Notes: generated by a model not told the origin, from the letters alone. Shown: positions 20,718 to 32,499, numbered from the stretch's first letter. The stretch: 64,000 bases of DNA from Bathynomus jamesi (GCA_023014485.1 JAJOZX010000995.1:901001-965000); one strand, 5' to 3'. Made by a program: numbers and translations.

Positions 20718-23700
20718 GTGGTAAAAAATAACTTAAACGTCTTTTATTGTAACGCGCGTAGTATTAGAAATAAATTAAACGAATTTAAGGCGATAATTTA
20801 TTCCGACAACTACGATATAGTTGCTATCACTGAAACGTGGTTAAATACCATGACTCAGGACTTGTTGGGGGAACTTGATATACCGGGTTTTAAACTCTTT
20901 ACTAATGATACGTTACATAGGTTTGGTGGTGGCGTTGCTGTACATTCGTAATTCCCTTGGGGCTATCGAGGATAAGATAGATTTTCCGGCAGCAATTGAT
21001 GCGATATGCGTTGAAGTTAGGGCGCGTAGTATTAGTTTTAATTTTGTTGTTGTTTATAGACCTCCCGTTCAACCCCTCGATACCGATACTAGATTTTACT
21101 CACTTCTTGGTAACTTTATTGACAATCGGAATAGTATAATTGTCGGAGACTTTAACTGCCCTAATGTTAATTACGAGACTTTTACTGGTAATGAGGAGGG
21201 TTTGAGATTGATTGAGTTCATGGAAGATAATTTTTTACGACAGATGGTTACCGAACCAACGCGCGGTGACAATATTTTAGATTTGGTGATGACGAACGGC
21301 GAAAATATAGTCGATGGTTTAGAAGTAGGCGAGAGTTTAGGATGTAGTGATCATCAAATTCTTAGGTTTAAGTTATTGATAGAAAACACTAAGGATAGTA
21401 ACGTAATAGAAGTCCTTGATTTTCGTAAGGCTAATTTTGATAGTTTTGCGGATAGGATGAGAGTAGTGGACTGGGATAACTTATTTATGGGTAATGACCC
21501 AAATTTGGGTAAATCTCTGGGAGCGCTCCATTTTTCAATATTAAACATACACTCATAAAACATATACCATTTGAAAGCTCACATTTTTCTGAGTCTAAAA
21601 ATGTAGTAATCCAAAAGTATCATTAGCAAATAAAAAGTAACTAGGTTTAAATATAAAACCCTATACCGATCAATTTGTGATGCGTGATCTTTACGGAGGC
21701 GGAACCCCCGTACCCCCGAGACCTAAATTATACAAATGATAATGTAATAAGTTAATAACATATTCATGTTAGGTTGGGTTAGCGTAACAATTACCAAAAA
21801 TACCATCTTACAACACAGGCTGAAGATTTATAACTTAGCCAACCTTTATAATGTAGTTAATGACGTCACGCGTCAAACAATTAATTAAATCTAGTTACTT
21901 TTTATTTGCTATTAATACTTTCGGATTACTACATTTTTAGACTCAGAAAAATGTGAGCTTTCAAATGGTATATGTTTTATGAGTGTATGTTTAATACTGA
22001 AAAATGGAGCGCTCCTAGAGATTATCCCAAATTTGCATTGGGAGACGCTTAAAGAAAGTTTTATGAATATTGAGAGGAAGTTTATTCCTCGTAGGCCCAA
22101 GCGCGCTAGAATTCATGGTAGGCCCAAGTGGTGGACTAGGGAAATAGGCGAGTTCATAAACGAGCGTAACAGAGCGGATAGACTTAATAAGCGCAATGGC
22201 ATGGCAGCTAACTTTAATAGATATATCGAGCTTAGACTTCAGGTTAAAAGATCAGTTAGGAATGCTAAGCGTAATTTAGAGATACTTATAGCTGCGGAGA
22301 GTAAACATAATCCCAAAAAGTTTTTTTAATACGTCAATAATGTAAGCCGATAAAAGATAACATAGACCCTCTAGTGGATGTTAACGGCGCTTTGGCTTCT
22401 GATGCTCAGGCGATGGCGGGTATTTTCCATAACTTTTTTGCGACAGTTTTTAACGTAGAAGACGTAAATAATGTCCCCGACGTGGACGATATCGTTCCAT
22501 TTAGTAGCGAGACTATTTTGGATGAAATAACTGTTTACGAGGGTGAAATTGAGCATTATATCGATAGGCTAAAAGTTAGCAAGGCTCCAGGCCCTGACGC
22601 TTTTTATCCCAGACATTTGAAAGATTTGAAAGACGTTATCGTAGGCCCCTTAACGAAAACTTTTAATCAGTCACTCGAAACGGGGATTATTCCTGAAGAC
22701 TTCAAATTAGCTAACGTTACGCCTATTTTTAAAAAAGGCGACCGCATAGTAGCTAGCAATTATAGGCCTATTAGCTTAACGTCAATTGTTAGTAAACTTT
22801 TGGAATCCGTAGTTAGGGATCGTATCATCGATCACTTAGAAAGTAGAGATTTGATTAATAGTAGTCAGCATGGGTTTCGACGCCATAGATCTTGTTTAAC
22901 TAATTTGTTAGAATTTTATAATGAAATAGTGCGCGAATACGATAGGCATAGAGCGGCTGACGTTATTTATTTAGATTTTAAAAAGGCGTTCGATACAGTT
23001 CCGCATAGAAGATTAATTGCGAAGGTTAAAGCGCACGGTATACGTGGTCAGGTAGCTAAGTGGTTAGAGGAATGGCTTCGTACTAGGAGACAGAGGGTCG
23101 TTGTTAATGGTAGTGAATCGGGGTGGTTGGATGTAGGTAGCGGTGTCCCACAGGGTTCAGTGTTAGGCCCATTGCTATTCGTAATTTACATTAACGACAT
23201 AGATGTAGGATTGACTAATAACGTGTCAAAATTTGCGGGCGATACTAAAATAGGCGGTTAACGAGGACGATAGAAATAGGCTCCAAGACGATGTAAATAG
23301 GATTATGGAGTGGACGGATAAGTGGCAGATGCAATTTAACGTAGACAAATGTAAAGTTTTGCATATAGGTTCTCGTAACAATAATTACACGTACACGATG
23401 GATGATAGAGAGTTAGCGAGCGTTGACGAGGAAGTAGATTTAGGCGTACGCGTATCTAAGGATTTAAAAGTTAGGAACCAGTGCCTGGAGTCTTGCGCAA
23501 AAGCTAATAGGATGTTAGGCTTCATAGCGCGTAATTTCGAATTTAAATCGAAGGATATTATATTGACGCTTTACAAGTCCCTACTCAGGCCTCATTTAGA
23601 ATATGCCGTTCAGTTTTGGTGCCCGTATTTGCATGAGGATATTGATAGGTCAGAAAGGGTTCAGCGTCGTGCCACGAAACTAATTCCGTCATTGTGCAAC

Positions 23701-24030
23701 AAGCCTTATGAAGATAGGATAAAAGAGTTGGACTTGCATTCAATCGAAACTAGGAGATTAAGGGGGGAGCTTACTGAAGTTTTCAAAATCGTTAATAACA
23801 TCGATAACGTAAATTTTGACAAACTGTTCATCTTCGATAATAGCAATACTCGTAATAACGGATTTAAGTTGCGTGGCAGACGTTTCATTACTAATATCGC
23901 TAAAAACTTCTTTACGTTTAAAGTAATTGATAAATGGAATAATCTTCCCGCGTCAGTCGTTAACTCTACCAGCGTTAATATGTTTAAGAACCGTTTAGAT
24001 AGGCATTTTAAAAATATTAACGTTGTTTAA
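20718..24030 (+). pseudogene. CR1-like ORF2: endonuclease and reverse transcriptase, FAGD instead of FADD
   Basis: The endonuclease starts NVFYCNARSIRNKLNEFKAI and holds TETWLNT, VVYRPPVQP, IIVGDFNCPN and GCSDHQIL (catalytic SDH), with a frame change near 20930. A Mutator-like element splits it at 21508-22025. The reverse transcriptase runs from KAPGPDAFYP through KKGDRIVASNYRPISL, HGFRRHRSC, LDFKKAFDTVPH and GVPQGSVLGPLLF to SKFAGDTKIG. Here the active-site FADD reads FAGD. The thumb and C-terminal part follow in another frame (23305-24030) with WQMQFNVDKCKVLHIG. Frame breaks lie near 22328 and 23260. It has no clear ATG. Confidence 0.92.
21508..22025. mobile_element. Mutator-like or foldback MITE, about 140-bp inverted ends
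   Basis: About 518 bp with long inverted ends: ATCTCTGGGAGCGCTCCATT on the left, complement of ATCTCTAGGAGCGCTCCATT on the right. The match runs on for about 140 bp, through TTTGAAAGCTCACATTTTTC and its complement, to CAAATAAAAAGTAACTAG. It is flanked by CCCAAATTTG on both sides (21498-21507 and 22026-22035). A 9- to 10-bp duplication with long inverted ends fits Mutator-like elements. The centre holds a GC-rich GGAACCCCCGTACCCCCGAG. It has no coding capacity. Confidence 0.85.
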
Positions 24031-24616
24031 ACTAAAAAAATCAATTAGCAACAGGAGTTCTGGTGGTGGTGGTCGAGGATGAGTCTGTTGACGATTAATG
24101 CCAGCTTGTTAGCTGCTTGTAACATGACAGCGTGTAATATGACAGCAAAAAAATTATAAAAAAAAAAAATTATACTAACACGAACGTAGATGTAGCTCGT
24201 AGCGTAAACTAACCCACTTTTTGTTTAACTTTACCTACTTTTTTTTTCTTATCCTCTCCTTACTTGCATGTCTGTAACTCTCTTTACTTGCATGTCTGTA
24301 GTTTGCATGGTATGAGAGTGAGTTAAGACTGTGTTTGCATGGTTTGTAAGCGTTCTTATTTTACTTCCTTTCATCTTTCACCCTTTTCCTATTCTCTTCG
24401 ACTATTTTTCCGACTTGTCGGCAGTGGCCGGCGGATGATGATGGTGAGACTTTTTTTCTCTTTTTCTGAATGAATGTTAACCCACGAGTGATACGTGTTG
24501 CTACTTACTTAACCCCTTATTCTCTTCTCTTAACCCCCTACTCTTTCCTTTCTCTCGGGCTAACCTTAGAGTGGATCGTAGGGTCTTTGTTAGCCTTAGC
24601 TTCTGTAGATCTGTAG

Positions 24617-24895
24617 ATCTTCCTTTCGAGATTTCGGTGAAACCCTTTCTCTTGCGTTAGACATATCAAAAACTTTTTATAGAGTCTGGCACAAATCCTT
24701 AATTTCCGAACTGCCCTCCTTCGGTTTCTATCCTTCTATCTGTGCTATCATCTCTAATTTCCTTTCTGGCCGATCTGTAGCTGCGGTTGTAGATGCCACT
24801 GTTCTTCTCCTAAAGCTATTAATAGTGGTGTTCCTCAGCGTTCTGTTTTGTCACTCACTCTTTTCCTTTAATTTATCAATGATCTATTAAGTCGC
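24617..24895 (+). pseudogene. LINE X reverse transcriptase fragment
   Basis: The text reads FGETLSLALDISKTFYRVWH, then SLISELPSFGFYPSICAIIS and FLSGRSVAAVVD. This is the block around the first catalytic aspartate (LDISKAFDRVWH in the family; here the second D is Y). It directly follows the CR1-like insertion, so it is best read as the continuation of LINE X. The VPQGSVLSP block is partly visible in shifted frame as VFLSVLFCHSLF. Confidence 0.8.
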
Positions 24896-24908
24896 ACTTG
24901 ATAGCAGA

Positions 24909-25140
24909 AGATTGTAGACACCAATCGACCAGGGAAGTACCCCAGGAGGGACGTTAGATAGAAGACAGGGAGTGCTGGACCTCCCGTTTCTCCTGTCACT
25001 CACCTCTTTAGCTGATTTTTTTCCGTGTCTCATCTATTTGTGAGCAGTCCACCATGCTCTCAAACACACACTTCTCCTTCTATTCTTCACCACACATACG
25101 TGCATTTTACACACTACACAATCTTTTCAAAATAACAAAA
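24909..25140 (+). repeat. LINE X upstream repeat, copy 2 (uninterrupted)
   Basis: It matches 9676-9870 plus 13195-13250. Because this copy is continuous, it marks the empty site of the minus-strand LINE at 9877-13195. It stands directly after the LINE X reverse transcriptase fragment, so it may be the head of another truncated LINE X copy. Confidence 0.7.
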
Positions 25141-25195
25141 TGGCATCGTGAGCATTAAAGACCTCGAGTTCGGCTCTCTTTCTTATACACTGTAA

Positions 25196-25265
25196 GGTGG
25201 GGTCGCTTTTTTAGGGGGGAGCGGCGTTTTTGCGGGCATTCGCTCTTGGCCCTTCCTTCCTGCAT
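25196..25265 (-). repeat. Copy 2 of a short dispersed GC-rich motif
   Basis: On the minus strand it reads GCAGGAAGGAAGGGCCAAGA then GCGAATGCCCGCAAAAACGC. It is similar to 7851-7902 and 27628-27690. Confidence 0.5.
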
Positions 25266-25360
25266 AGAAAATAATAATATTAATAATAATGTAAAATGCA
25301 CACGGACTAATCCTTTGAAAGTGAGAAAAATGATACGCCCCATATTGACAATACTGCAGC

Positions 25361-25540
25361 GTCCGTAGGTCAATGAGTAACACCGTTTCCCTATAAGCGA
25401 AGTGAAGACACAGGTCATGGGTTCGACTCCCGAAGGCAATAATAATAATAATAATAATAATAATAATTGGTAATAATAATCTAATCAAGAAATTAGCACA
25501 ATGGTCCGCACGCATTAGTGTGGCCTGAGTCCTGTGCCTG
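25361..25540 (+). repeat. tRNA-derived SINE with an AAT microsatellite in the middle
   Basis: The head 25361-25437 is tRNA-like: GTCCGTAGGTCAATGAGTAA at the box A position and GGGTTCGACTCCC as box B. An (AAT)n run follows at 25438-25468, then a body with TTAGCACAATGGTCCGCACG and CATTAGTGTGGCCTGAGTCC. The split copy at 33800-33973 plus 35238-35276 has the same order of blocks. Such elements are copied by LINE machinery from a pol III transcript. The parent tRNA is not certain. Confidence 0.75.
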
Positions 25541-26128
25541 TTTCTCGCCCTCCTCACTGATTTATTAGCAATATTTTCTAGATAGATTAATTATTTCTCT
25601 TTCCAAAATTTCATTTTTGCCTTTTAATCTTTAAAAGAAGTCGATAGAGATCGATCATGTTTCACTTTATTATGAACTCGTAACAAAGATTCGTTCCAGA
25701 ATAAACAAAACGTAAATTTTTGCTTCGCGAACAAACCGTAGGAAAAAGTCTTTAAAAACGAGTGATAAAAGGGAAATTACTTCGGCTTTTTTATACGATG
25801 AAAACACGGAAAAAATAAGTCTTTATAGGACTTTCATTGCAAAGCCCATTTCTCCATATACAAAACTTCATGTATAGAGTAATCGCCTTTATGCAAACAA
25901 AATTTCCAACTATTCTGTGAGCGCTCTCGCGCAGAGAGACAACTGGAACTGAAATCTCTCCAATTAGAAAGTGTCAAAATATATCAGTCGAGGATGAACT
26001 CCATAAAATAACTTTTTTTGTTAAGTTTTATTGTGTTTAAAACTCCTTTTAATGAAAGTGCTCCTTTAAACGGAGGGGAAACGAAAGGAATTTCATTTAT
26101 ACTCTTTTGATGTTTTATTTCCTACAGG

Positions 26129-26130
<2 letters not shown>
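25541..26130. other. AT-rich stretch without recognisable feature
   Basis: I see no coding signal, transposon motif or RNA gene on either strand. Confidence 0.6.
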
Positions 26131-26226
<96 letters not shown>

Positions 26227-26245
26227 AATATATATATATATATAC
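26131..26245. repeat. (CA)n followed by (TA)n microsatellite
   Basis: CA repeats run to about 26185, then TA repeats with one break near 26225. Confidence 0.97.
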
Positions 26246-27029
26246 AGATGGTGTATATTAATTTAATTTAATTTAATTTTCCATTGTTTACCATCCTTAA
26301 AAAATGTGTAACTTCGATGCGTATGAGAGTATCATTGTATGTGTTTGGGATATGTATGTGAATATATATCGTGTGTGTGGTGTGTGTGTGTGTGTGTGTG
26401 TGTGTTCCTAAAAGACTTGTATTTGGTTTGAGCTGCATATTCATATATTTTATTGAAAATAAACTAAAAGTTATTATCTTGCTTAAATTTTAATTAAATT
26501 CCAGTAAACTTTTGAAAGCCATTTCAGCGAGAGTATGTTTAAACGAAGTTATTTCAAATATAAATAAATAAGAACTTGATAAAATATTTTCTAATCAAAG
26601 TATAAATAAGATAATTTCACAACTTATTTTTTATCTCAGTTATCCTGGTTGAATCAAATTTAAGAAAGTTACCCAAAGTAATTTTATTTCATTACGTTTT
26701 CTCTATACGAACAGAACCAATTAAACAAACAATTGCGAAAAACGTTCATTTAAAATCCCGATTTTGACATATTCACAATCCGAGTTTCCCAAAGTCCATC
26801 AGCGTTGATGGGGTATCTGCCAACCATTCGGGCCAAACTTCGCCAATTTCGAAGTCGCCTCCAAATTGACAGTTTGACCTCCTGGAATCGTTCACGTCGT
26901 TGCTGTCGTTTCACGACGTTAAGGAACGAAAATTCTTGTCGTCTTTGACGCTGATGACGCTAAAGAAAGAAGAAATATCTCGGCCAAAGATATTGGAAAG
27001 GAGATATGCGTAGGGCCTAGAATGTCGTG
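26246..27029. other. No recognisable gene; short GT run inside
   Basis: A (GT)n run lies at about 26370-26405. The part 26770-26990 is less AT-rich, but no protein family was recognised. Confidence 0.5.
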
Positions 27030-27043
27030 CAATATATATATGT

Positions 27044-27120
<77 letters not shown>
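27030..27120. repeat. (TA)n followed by (TG)n microsatellite
   Basis: This is the same TA-to-TG composition as at 6404-6519 and 36900-36982. Frames across it are artefacts. Confidence 0.97.
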
Positions 27121-27121
<1 letters not shown>

Positions 27122-27954
27122 AAAATATTTGCTCAGGGGCTTATATATATATAGATGGGAGACTCGTGCAACTCGATTTTAACTTGGCATTAAGAAGTTG
27201 GGAGAGGAACGCCATCCAAGATCTAAACTCAGATGGGACAACCGTAGTTGAAGAAAGAAGGACTCCATCTTATAACTATTCAAATTCGAGAAAGGAATAA
27301 GCAGGTCCTTATTCCAAGTTCAATTCCATTAAAGAACTTTTTTCCAGACGAAATTTCTCAAGATTACTTTTTCATTTCTCTAATTTTTTTTTTATTCACT
27401 GAATTTGGTTACATTTCTCTTGTTTTCGTCCTTTAACGTCTTTTTTTTTTTTTTGTATAATTACCAATTTTTATGAACAATTTAATGATAAGGAAAATTT
27501 CTGTTAAAAGTGATCGAAATATTTTTGAAATTTTTAAAACTTTTATCGGATTAAATTGGTTGATGTGAGTAAAGATGAGTAAAGATAAAAAAATTGTAAA
27601 AATCTCTTCACAGAACGGTTTGTATCTGTTTTTTATGCGGGAAGGAGGGGCCAAAGACGAATGCCACAAAAGTGCCCACCCACCCCAGTAGATGAAGAAG
27701 AGAGACAAAATCAAGGTCCGAGGTTTTTCGGATGTTTCGACACTGCGTTTGAAAGATTGGCGGTCTCAGACAAGAGGAAAGATGGATTGAGGAAGAGTGT
27801 TCCAGAGTTGACTGGTTAAGTAATGCTGATGAAAGATTGAAAATTAAGTTTCCTTCGTATTAACTTCACAACTGGTTAATTTATTAGTATTTATTTAATA
27901 TTGTTTTATACCCATCACCAAACACAATTCATCGAAAATAGTCCAAATTCCACC

Positions 27955-27955
<1 letters not shown>
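27121..27955. other. AT-rich stretch holding copy 3 of the dispersed GC-rich motif
   Basis: The motif copy is at about 27628-27690 (GCGGGAAGGAGGGGCCAAAG, then GAATGCCACAAAAGTGCCC). Around 27720-27830, FRMFRHCVKFERL-type text can be read but no family fits. Nothing else was recognised. Confidence 0.45.

Positions 27956-27956
<1 letters not shown>

Positions 27957-27988
<32 letters not shown>
27957..27988. repeat. (ATT)n microsatellite
   Basis: A pure trinucleotide run. Similar runs lie at 30749-30774 and 31797-31842. Confidence 0.95.
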
Positions 27989-28239
27989 TGGGACAACTAG
28001 TTATTATTTAATTTTCTAAACTCGAAACATAAAAAAACTTCAGTTTAGATTAAAACGAAAAGAAAAAATTGTAGTTTGTGAAAATTCTTCTGTAAACTCT
28101 GTTCCCGTCTCCCCTTATCTGTTATCAAATTGAGATTGAATCGGACGGATTCTTTTATCTTGGCACTGGACTGGCATTAATGCCATTGGTATTCCATTCA
28201 GAATCATGAAACTTTAAGGTCATGGCACCATTAGATTTA

Positions 28240-28260
28240 AAGATATATATATATATATAT

Positions 28261-28313
<53 letters not shown>

Positions 28314-28550
28314 GACAAAAATAGACACCATGATATTATCCTCATAAACAACACGATTCTAAGTATATTCATTCAATAAAAATTTATTATTATTTATTAA
28401 CTTTTACTATCAAATAAAAAAAAGGGAAAAAACCGAAGATGTTTCTTTGCTTTTGTAACCCCTATATATATATATATATATATATCTCCCAGCTATTTAT
28501 TAGCGATACTCTGGGATAACCAGCGAGTGAATCACCCATATATATATATA

Positions 28551-28604
<54 letters not shown>

Positions 28605-28730
28605 ATAAAATCACAGAACAACACATGATCTTCACATGATCTTTTTAATAAGCAAAGAACGACAGGGAAAAGGAAAAGGAATCACGAAAGCGCTCGGACT
28701 TCATGTTCCTTTCCTTTTCCCTGTGGTTCT

Positions 28731-28771
<41 letters not shown>
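28240..28771. repeat. Cluster of TA and GA microsatellites
   Basis: TA runs are at 28243-28280, 28463-28486, 28539-28601 and 28736-28771, with a GA run at 28281-28311. Between them, 28640-28735 is a long imperfect inverted repeat around AAAGGAAAAGGAATC/CATGTTCCTTTCCTTTTCCC. The last TA run is the truncation point of the next LINE. Confidence 0.9.
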
Positions 28772-28777
<6 letters not shown>

Positions 28778-29905
28778 CTTTGCCAAAGCGTTCGACAAGT
28801 GTGACCATGGAATCATAATATATAAACTGAAATATATGGGAATAACGGGAAAAGTAGGGAAATGGATATATAATTTCCTTAGTGAGCGACGGCAAGTCGT
28901 TACACTACAAAGAGTATCTTCATCAGAATCAGAGGTCCTCAGCTCAGTACCACAAGGAACAGTATTAGCTCCACTACTCTTCATAATCATGCTAACTGAC
29001 ATAGATGAGGAAGTTACCAGAGACAGCACAGTAATATCTTTTGCCAATGACAAAGATCAGTAGAAAAATAAGAAACCCAGTAGATATAGGATCCCTACAA
29101 ACAGACATGAACAGAATCTACAAGTGGACGGAAGACAACAATCTGAAGTTTAACACTGAGAAATTTCAGCTGTTAAGGTACAGAAAAAGAGAGGACCTAA
29201 AATCCATGGAGTATTATACCCCAAATGGACAGGAAATTCAGAGAAATTCTAGAGCAAAAGATTTAGGGGTTGTAATGACTGATGATGCGAAATTTGAAAC
29301 ACAAAATAAGATAGCAGTAAACAGAGCAAAGAGAGTAACTGGGCAGATACTGAGAACCTTTAAACGAAGGGATAGGAATATAATGATTCCTCTACTGAAA
29401 ACACTGATCATACCCAAATTGGAATACTGCTCAGTCCTAACATGCCCATATAAAAAAGAAGACATTAGACAACTAGAAGGAATTCAGAGAAGCTTCACAG
29501 CCAAGATCAATGGGTGCAAAGAACTAAATTACTGGGAAAGGTTACGCGAATTAAACCTATATTCACTGGGAAGGAGGAGAGAGAGATACACCATTATTTA
29601 CACTTGGAAAATAATGGAGAAAGTAGTCCCTAATCTTACTCTGAACCCTGTAACTCCCCAAACAACAGTGGAAAGTAAAAAAGGAAGACTGTGTCGTGTT
29701 CTCAAATTAAAGGCTAGACAGGGAACATCCTTAACACGAATGATGTTGCAGTGGACATCTTCTAAAGAAGATTAGACGCCTGGCTCAGAACAATCCCCGA
29801 TGAGCAGGGCGTACCTGGCTATGTGAGGTGGAGAGTACAAGAAACCAACTCACTACTTCACCAGGCCAACTCGAGAGGAGGGGCGACAAGCTTAACCTTC
29901 GTGAA
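28772..29905 (+). pseudogene. 5-prime truncated LINE reverse transcriptase
   Basis: It opens abruptly after a TA run with DFAKAFDKCDHGIIIYKL, the first catalytic block of a LINE reverse transcriptase. MGITGKVGKWIYNFLSERRQ, SSVPQGTVLAPLLFIIMLTD and a degraded active site SFANDKDQ (normally FADD) follow. A frame change near 29045 leads to IYKWTEDNNLKFNTEKFQLL, AKDLGVVMTDD, IPKLEYCSVLTCPY and RLRELNLYSLGRRRERYTII. Another frame change near 29770 leads to LDAWLRTIPDEQGVPGYVRW. 5-prime truncation is typical for LINE copies. The active site is mutated, so it is dead. Confidence 0.9.
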
Positions 29906-29944
29906 ATGAGGAATCATCGCACGGAACCTTTGAAAGGTTGAAAG

Positions 29945-29981
<37 letters not shown>
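29945..29981. repeat. (TA)n microsatellite
   Basis: Simple TA run about 40 bp past the end of the LINE fragment. Confidence 0.95.
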
Positions 29982-29983
<2 letters not shown>

Positions 29984-30743
29984 GACAAAGACAGGCTAAT
30001 CGAGGGTTTCTAACCAGGAATTGAAATTGGAATCGGATGTGAACATTTTTTCCCATGTTGAAATCGAATTGTGATTCTATTGAAAAACTTGAAATTGTAC
30101 GAGAATTCACACCTTTTCAAGGGACATTCAAAATAAAAGTTTGAATTCTTTAAAACTTTGAATAACTATTTAATTCTGTGACTCGACCACCAGCTAATCT
30201 ATCATTCTTTTTAAGGGTTAGTCAGCTTTGGTCTAAATGCAGTAGCGAAAATAATTCACTGAAACGGCCAAAGTATAGATGGGTTCAGTCAGTGTTATAG
30301 ATTTTGCTGGAAACGGGCAAAGGTCATTTTTGGTTCGTATTAACTGAACTATAAGTAAGTTTAAGTTTGATATTGACATTTCAAAAAATGAAGTTATAAT
30401 ACTCGTAATATTTGCATTTAGGATAAATCATGTCTTACGATTCATTTTTCAAAAATATATACATTTTATGAACCCTTTATACACGTACGTGGGTGTGCGT
30501 GCGTGCGTGCGTGCGCAAGCGCGCGCTTCATTATAGGGCAGATTAAATATATCGAGATGTATACCATTTAAAGTTTTTTCTCAATTATAAAATTTTAAAT
30601 TACAAATACATTTTATGCTATATTTATGTACATGAATATTACTTATGATATCATTTATACGAATAATTCTTAATTTTTCCTATGGTATTATAGTATCATG
30701 TTACCTATCAATATATAATATATATTAAATAGAGATATCAGAG

Positions 30744-30774
<31 letters not shown>

Positions 30775-31811
30775 AAGAAAATTAATTTTCGGTAATTTAA
30801 TGTACAATAAATATCTAAAAAGAAAAAAATCATCCATATCTTAGGTGACTTTAAGAGTCCTTTTTATCTGAGATTTCATTTCTCCTATTCATCCAATGAA
30901 CATTGACGAACGATCAGATGCAATTGCAAATTTGCACATCTGTCGATTTAGGCGTTACGCGCCAGTGAATGGAAGCCGATAATCTTCCTGAGCAAACAGA
31001 GCCTAAACAAGCTTCTCAAACAGTCTGTGAGAAACTCTCGACCAACAATTGTGAATAAGTTGAAGAAGGAAGCTCAACTCCAACAAGTTGTCAACACAAA
31101 CACACCAGAATACACTCCTTCCACCTCATTCAAAGTATAAAGGGAGACAGAGCTGCCACACACCGAATCCGTTTTGCTTTCTCATCCACTCTAAATAGTT
31201 TCTACTTCCTCAGATTCTCTTTAACTTTCGCGCACTTCAAAATGTGTAAATTTCTCTCCATTTCTCAATGTCTCTTTCGAGCACGACAGTTATTTCCTTT
31301 CATTCTTGCTTTGCCTTTTTATATCTACAACTATTATTATCATTTGAAGAGGTTATGCGAAAGATTTTTGTGAGAATTGAGTTTATCATGCGTGAAAGAT
31401 TTAGGCGCCTATACTCTGTTCATGGGCGGAGTTTCGTTACGTTAGCCAGTGTGAAGTTACATTATATTACTGAAGATGCCGTCTTTCGTGTCTGAAGATG
31501 CCGTCTAACATATTTCTAAATGGAATGTTAAAAGGAGAGATGATTGTAAGTGCAATTCTTTGCAAAAATTTTACTGCGTAAGTTTTCAAATGAATACATA
31601 CTGAGAGATACGACTGGCAAATCTTTTCATTTATTCCCTTAATTCAACTTATCGTAATTGAGAATAGTTACCTAACATTAATTACTTAAATGTCTGAGAG
31701 AAAATATAAGCCAGAATTGAACCCACAAACATAACAGAATAAGTAAGTCTACGAATATCTTCACTTTTTTAATAAATTCGCGGTCCTCTCATATTATTAC
31801 TATTATTATCA

Positions 31812-31842
<31 letters not shown>

Positions 31843-32499
31843 GTTCTATACATCCGCATTTCTTTGGTAAAGCATCTTTCTGCAACACATCCATTTTAAC
31901 TTACTTCTTCCTGGCATTATGATCCTGAATCTAATTACCTCAGTGTTTCTCACATTCAGTACACCTCTCTCTAACTCTTTTCGCTTTTACAGCCTACCGT
32001 AGGTAACGCAGTTTCTCGGACCAGCGTGGGTTCAGTGGGTCTTACCCTTACGTTGGTTCAAGATTGACTGAACGATGGAACTACTGTATATTATACCCAA
32101 TTTTTTTTTATAACTCCATTCAAAGATTCTTTGATTATATCATACGCTTATAACTGTTTATACGAAGCGAAGGTTTATACGTAAATAAACATCCAACATT
32201 ACATATTGTACGTTATAATATTCGTTGTGAATGAAAGAGGTATGATTTCACTCAATGTGATTCCCATTTCATCGCGCGCCCAAGAATGAGAACCGCGAAT
32301 GCGAATGACATTTTTTCCCAAATGAAGAAACTCTTTTTCTCAAATGTGAATTTCTCACTTTGCTTATTTTCATTCGAGAATGAGAATAGGAATGATATTG
32401 AGTGGGAAGTAATCAGTGAAAGAAATATAGGATGATACTCTTTGCAGTATACGTTTCTCGAATAGCAAATATTTAACTTAGGTTTTACACGCTATAATA
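29982..32499. other. Long stretch without recognisable gene
   Basis: The content is AT-rich unique-looking DNA with a GTGC/GCGC alternating tract (30486-30528) and two ATT runs (30749-30774, 31797-31842). TATAAAGG at 31136-31143 is followed by a 43-codon frame that starts MCKFLSISQCLFRARQLF at 31242. This might be a promoter and first exon, but no splice or family evidence supports it. This is the longest stretch free of identified transposons, so it is the best place to look for a host exon or regulatory element. Confidence 0.4.
30486..30528. repeat. Alternating purine-pyrimidine tract (GTGC/GC)
   Basis: GTGGGTGTGCGTGCGTGCGT followed by GCGCAAGCGCGCGC is a good Z-DNA former by composition. 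No function is claimed. Confidence 0.7.

Larger units (their letters stand above)
19349..24618 (+). mobile_element. CR1-like LINE with esterase ORF1, inserted into LINE X
   Basis: This two-ORF LINE has a 5-prime leader, ORF1 with zinc-finger and SGNH blocks, and ORF2 with endonuclease and reverse transcriptase. It carries a long 3-prime region ending in two copies of TCTGTAGA at about 24602-24617. An 8-bp repeated 3-prime end is typical of CR1. LINE X motifs resume directly after it. Codon use and higher GC differ from the AT-rich surroundings. Two non-autonomous DNA elements are nested in it. Confidence 0.82.

Noticed and set aside
25155..25557. Minus-strand frames of 94 and 124 residues near 25.2-25.5 kb
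   Set aside because: They cover the SINE head and its AAT tract and contain poly-isoleucine from the microsatellite.
28682..28735. Terminal inverted repeat AAAGGAAAAGG / CCTTTTCC as a MITE
   Set aside because: Short purine-rich hairpin without target duplication, between TA runs.
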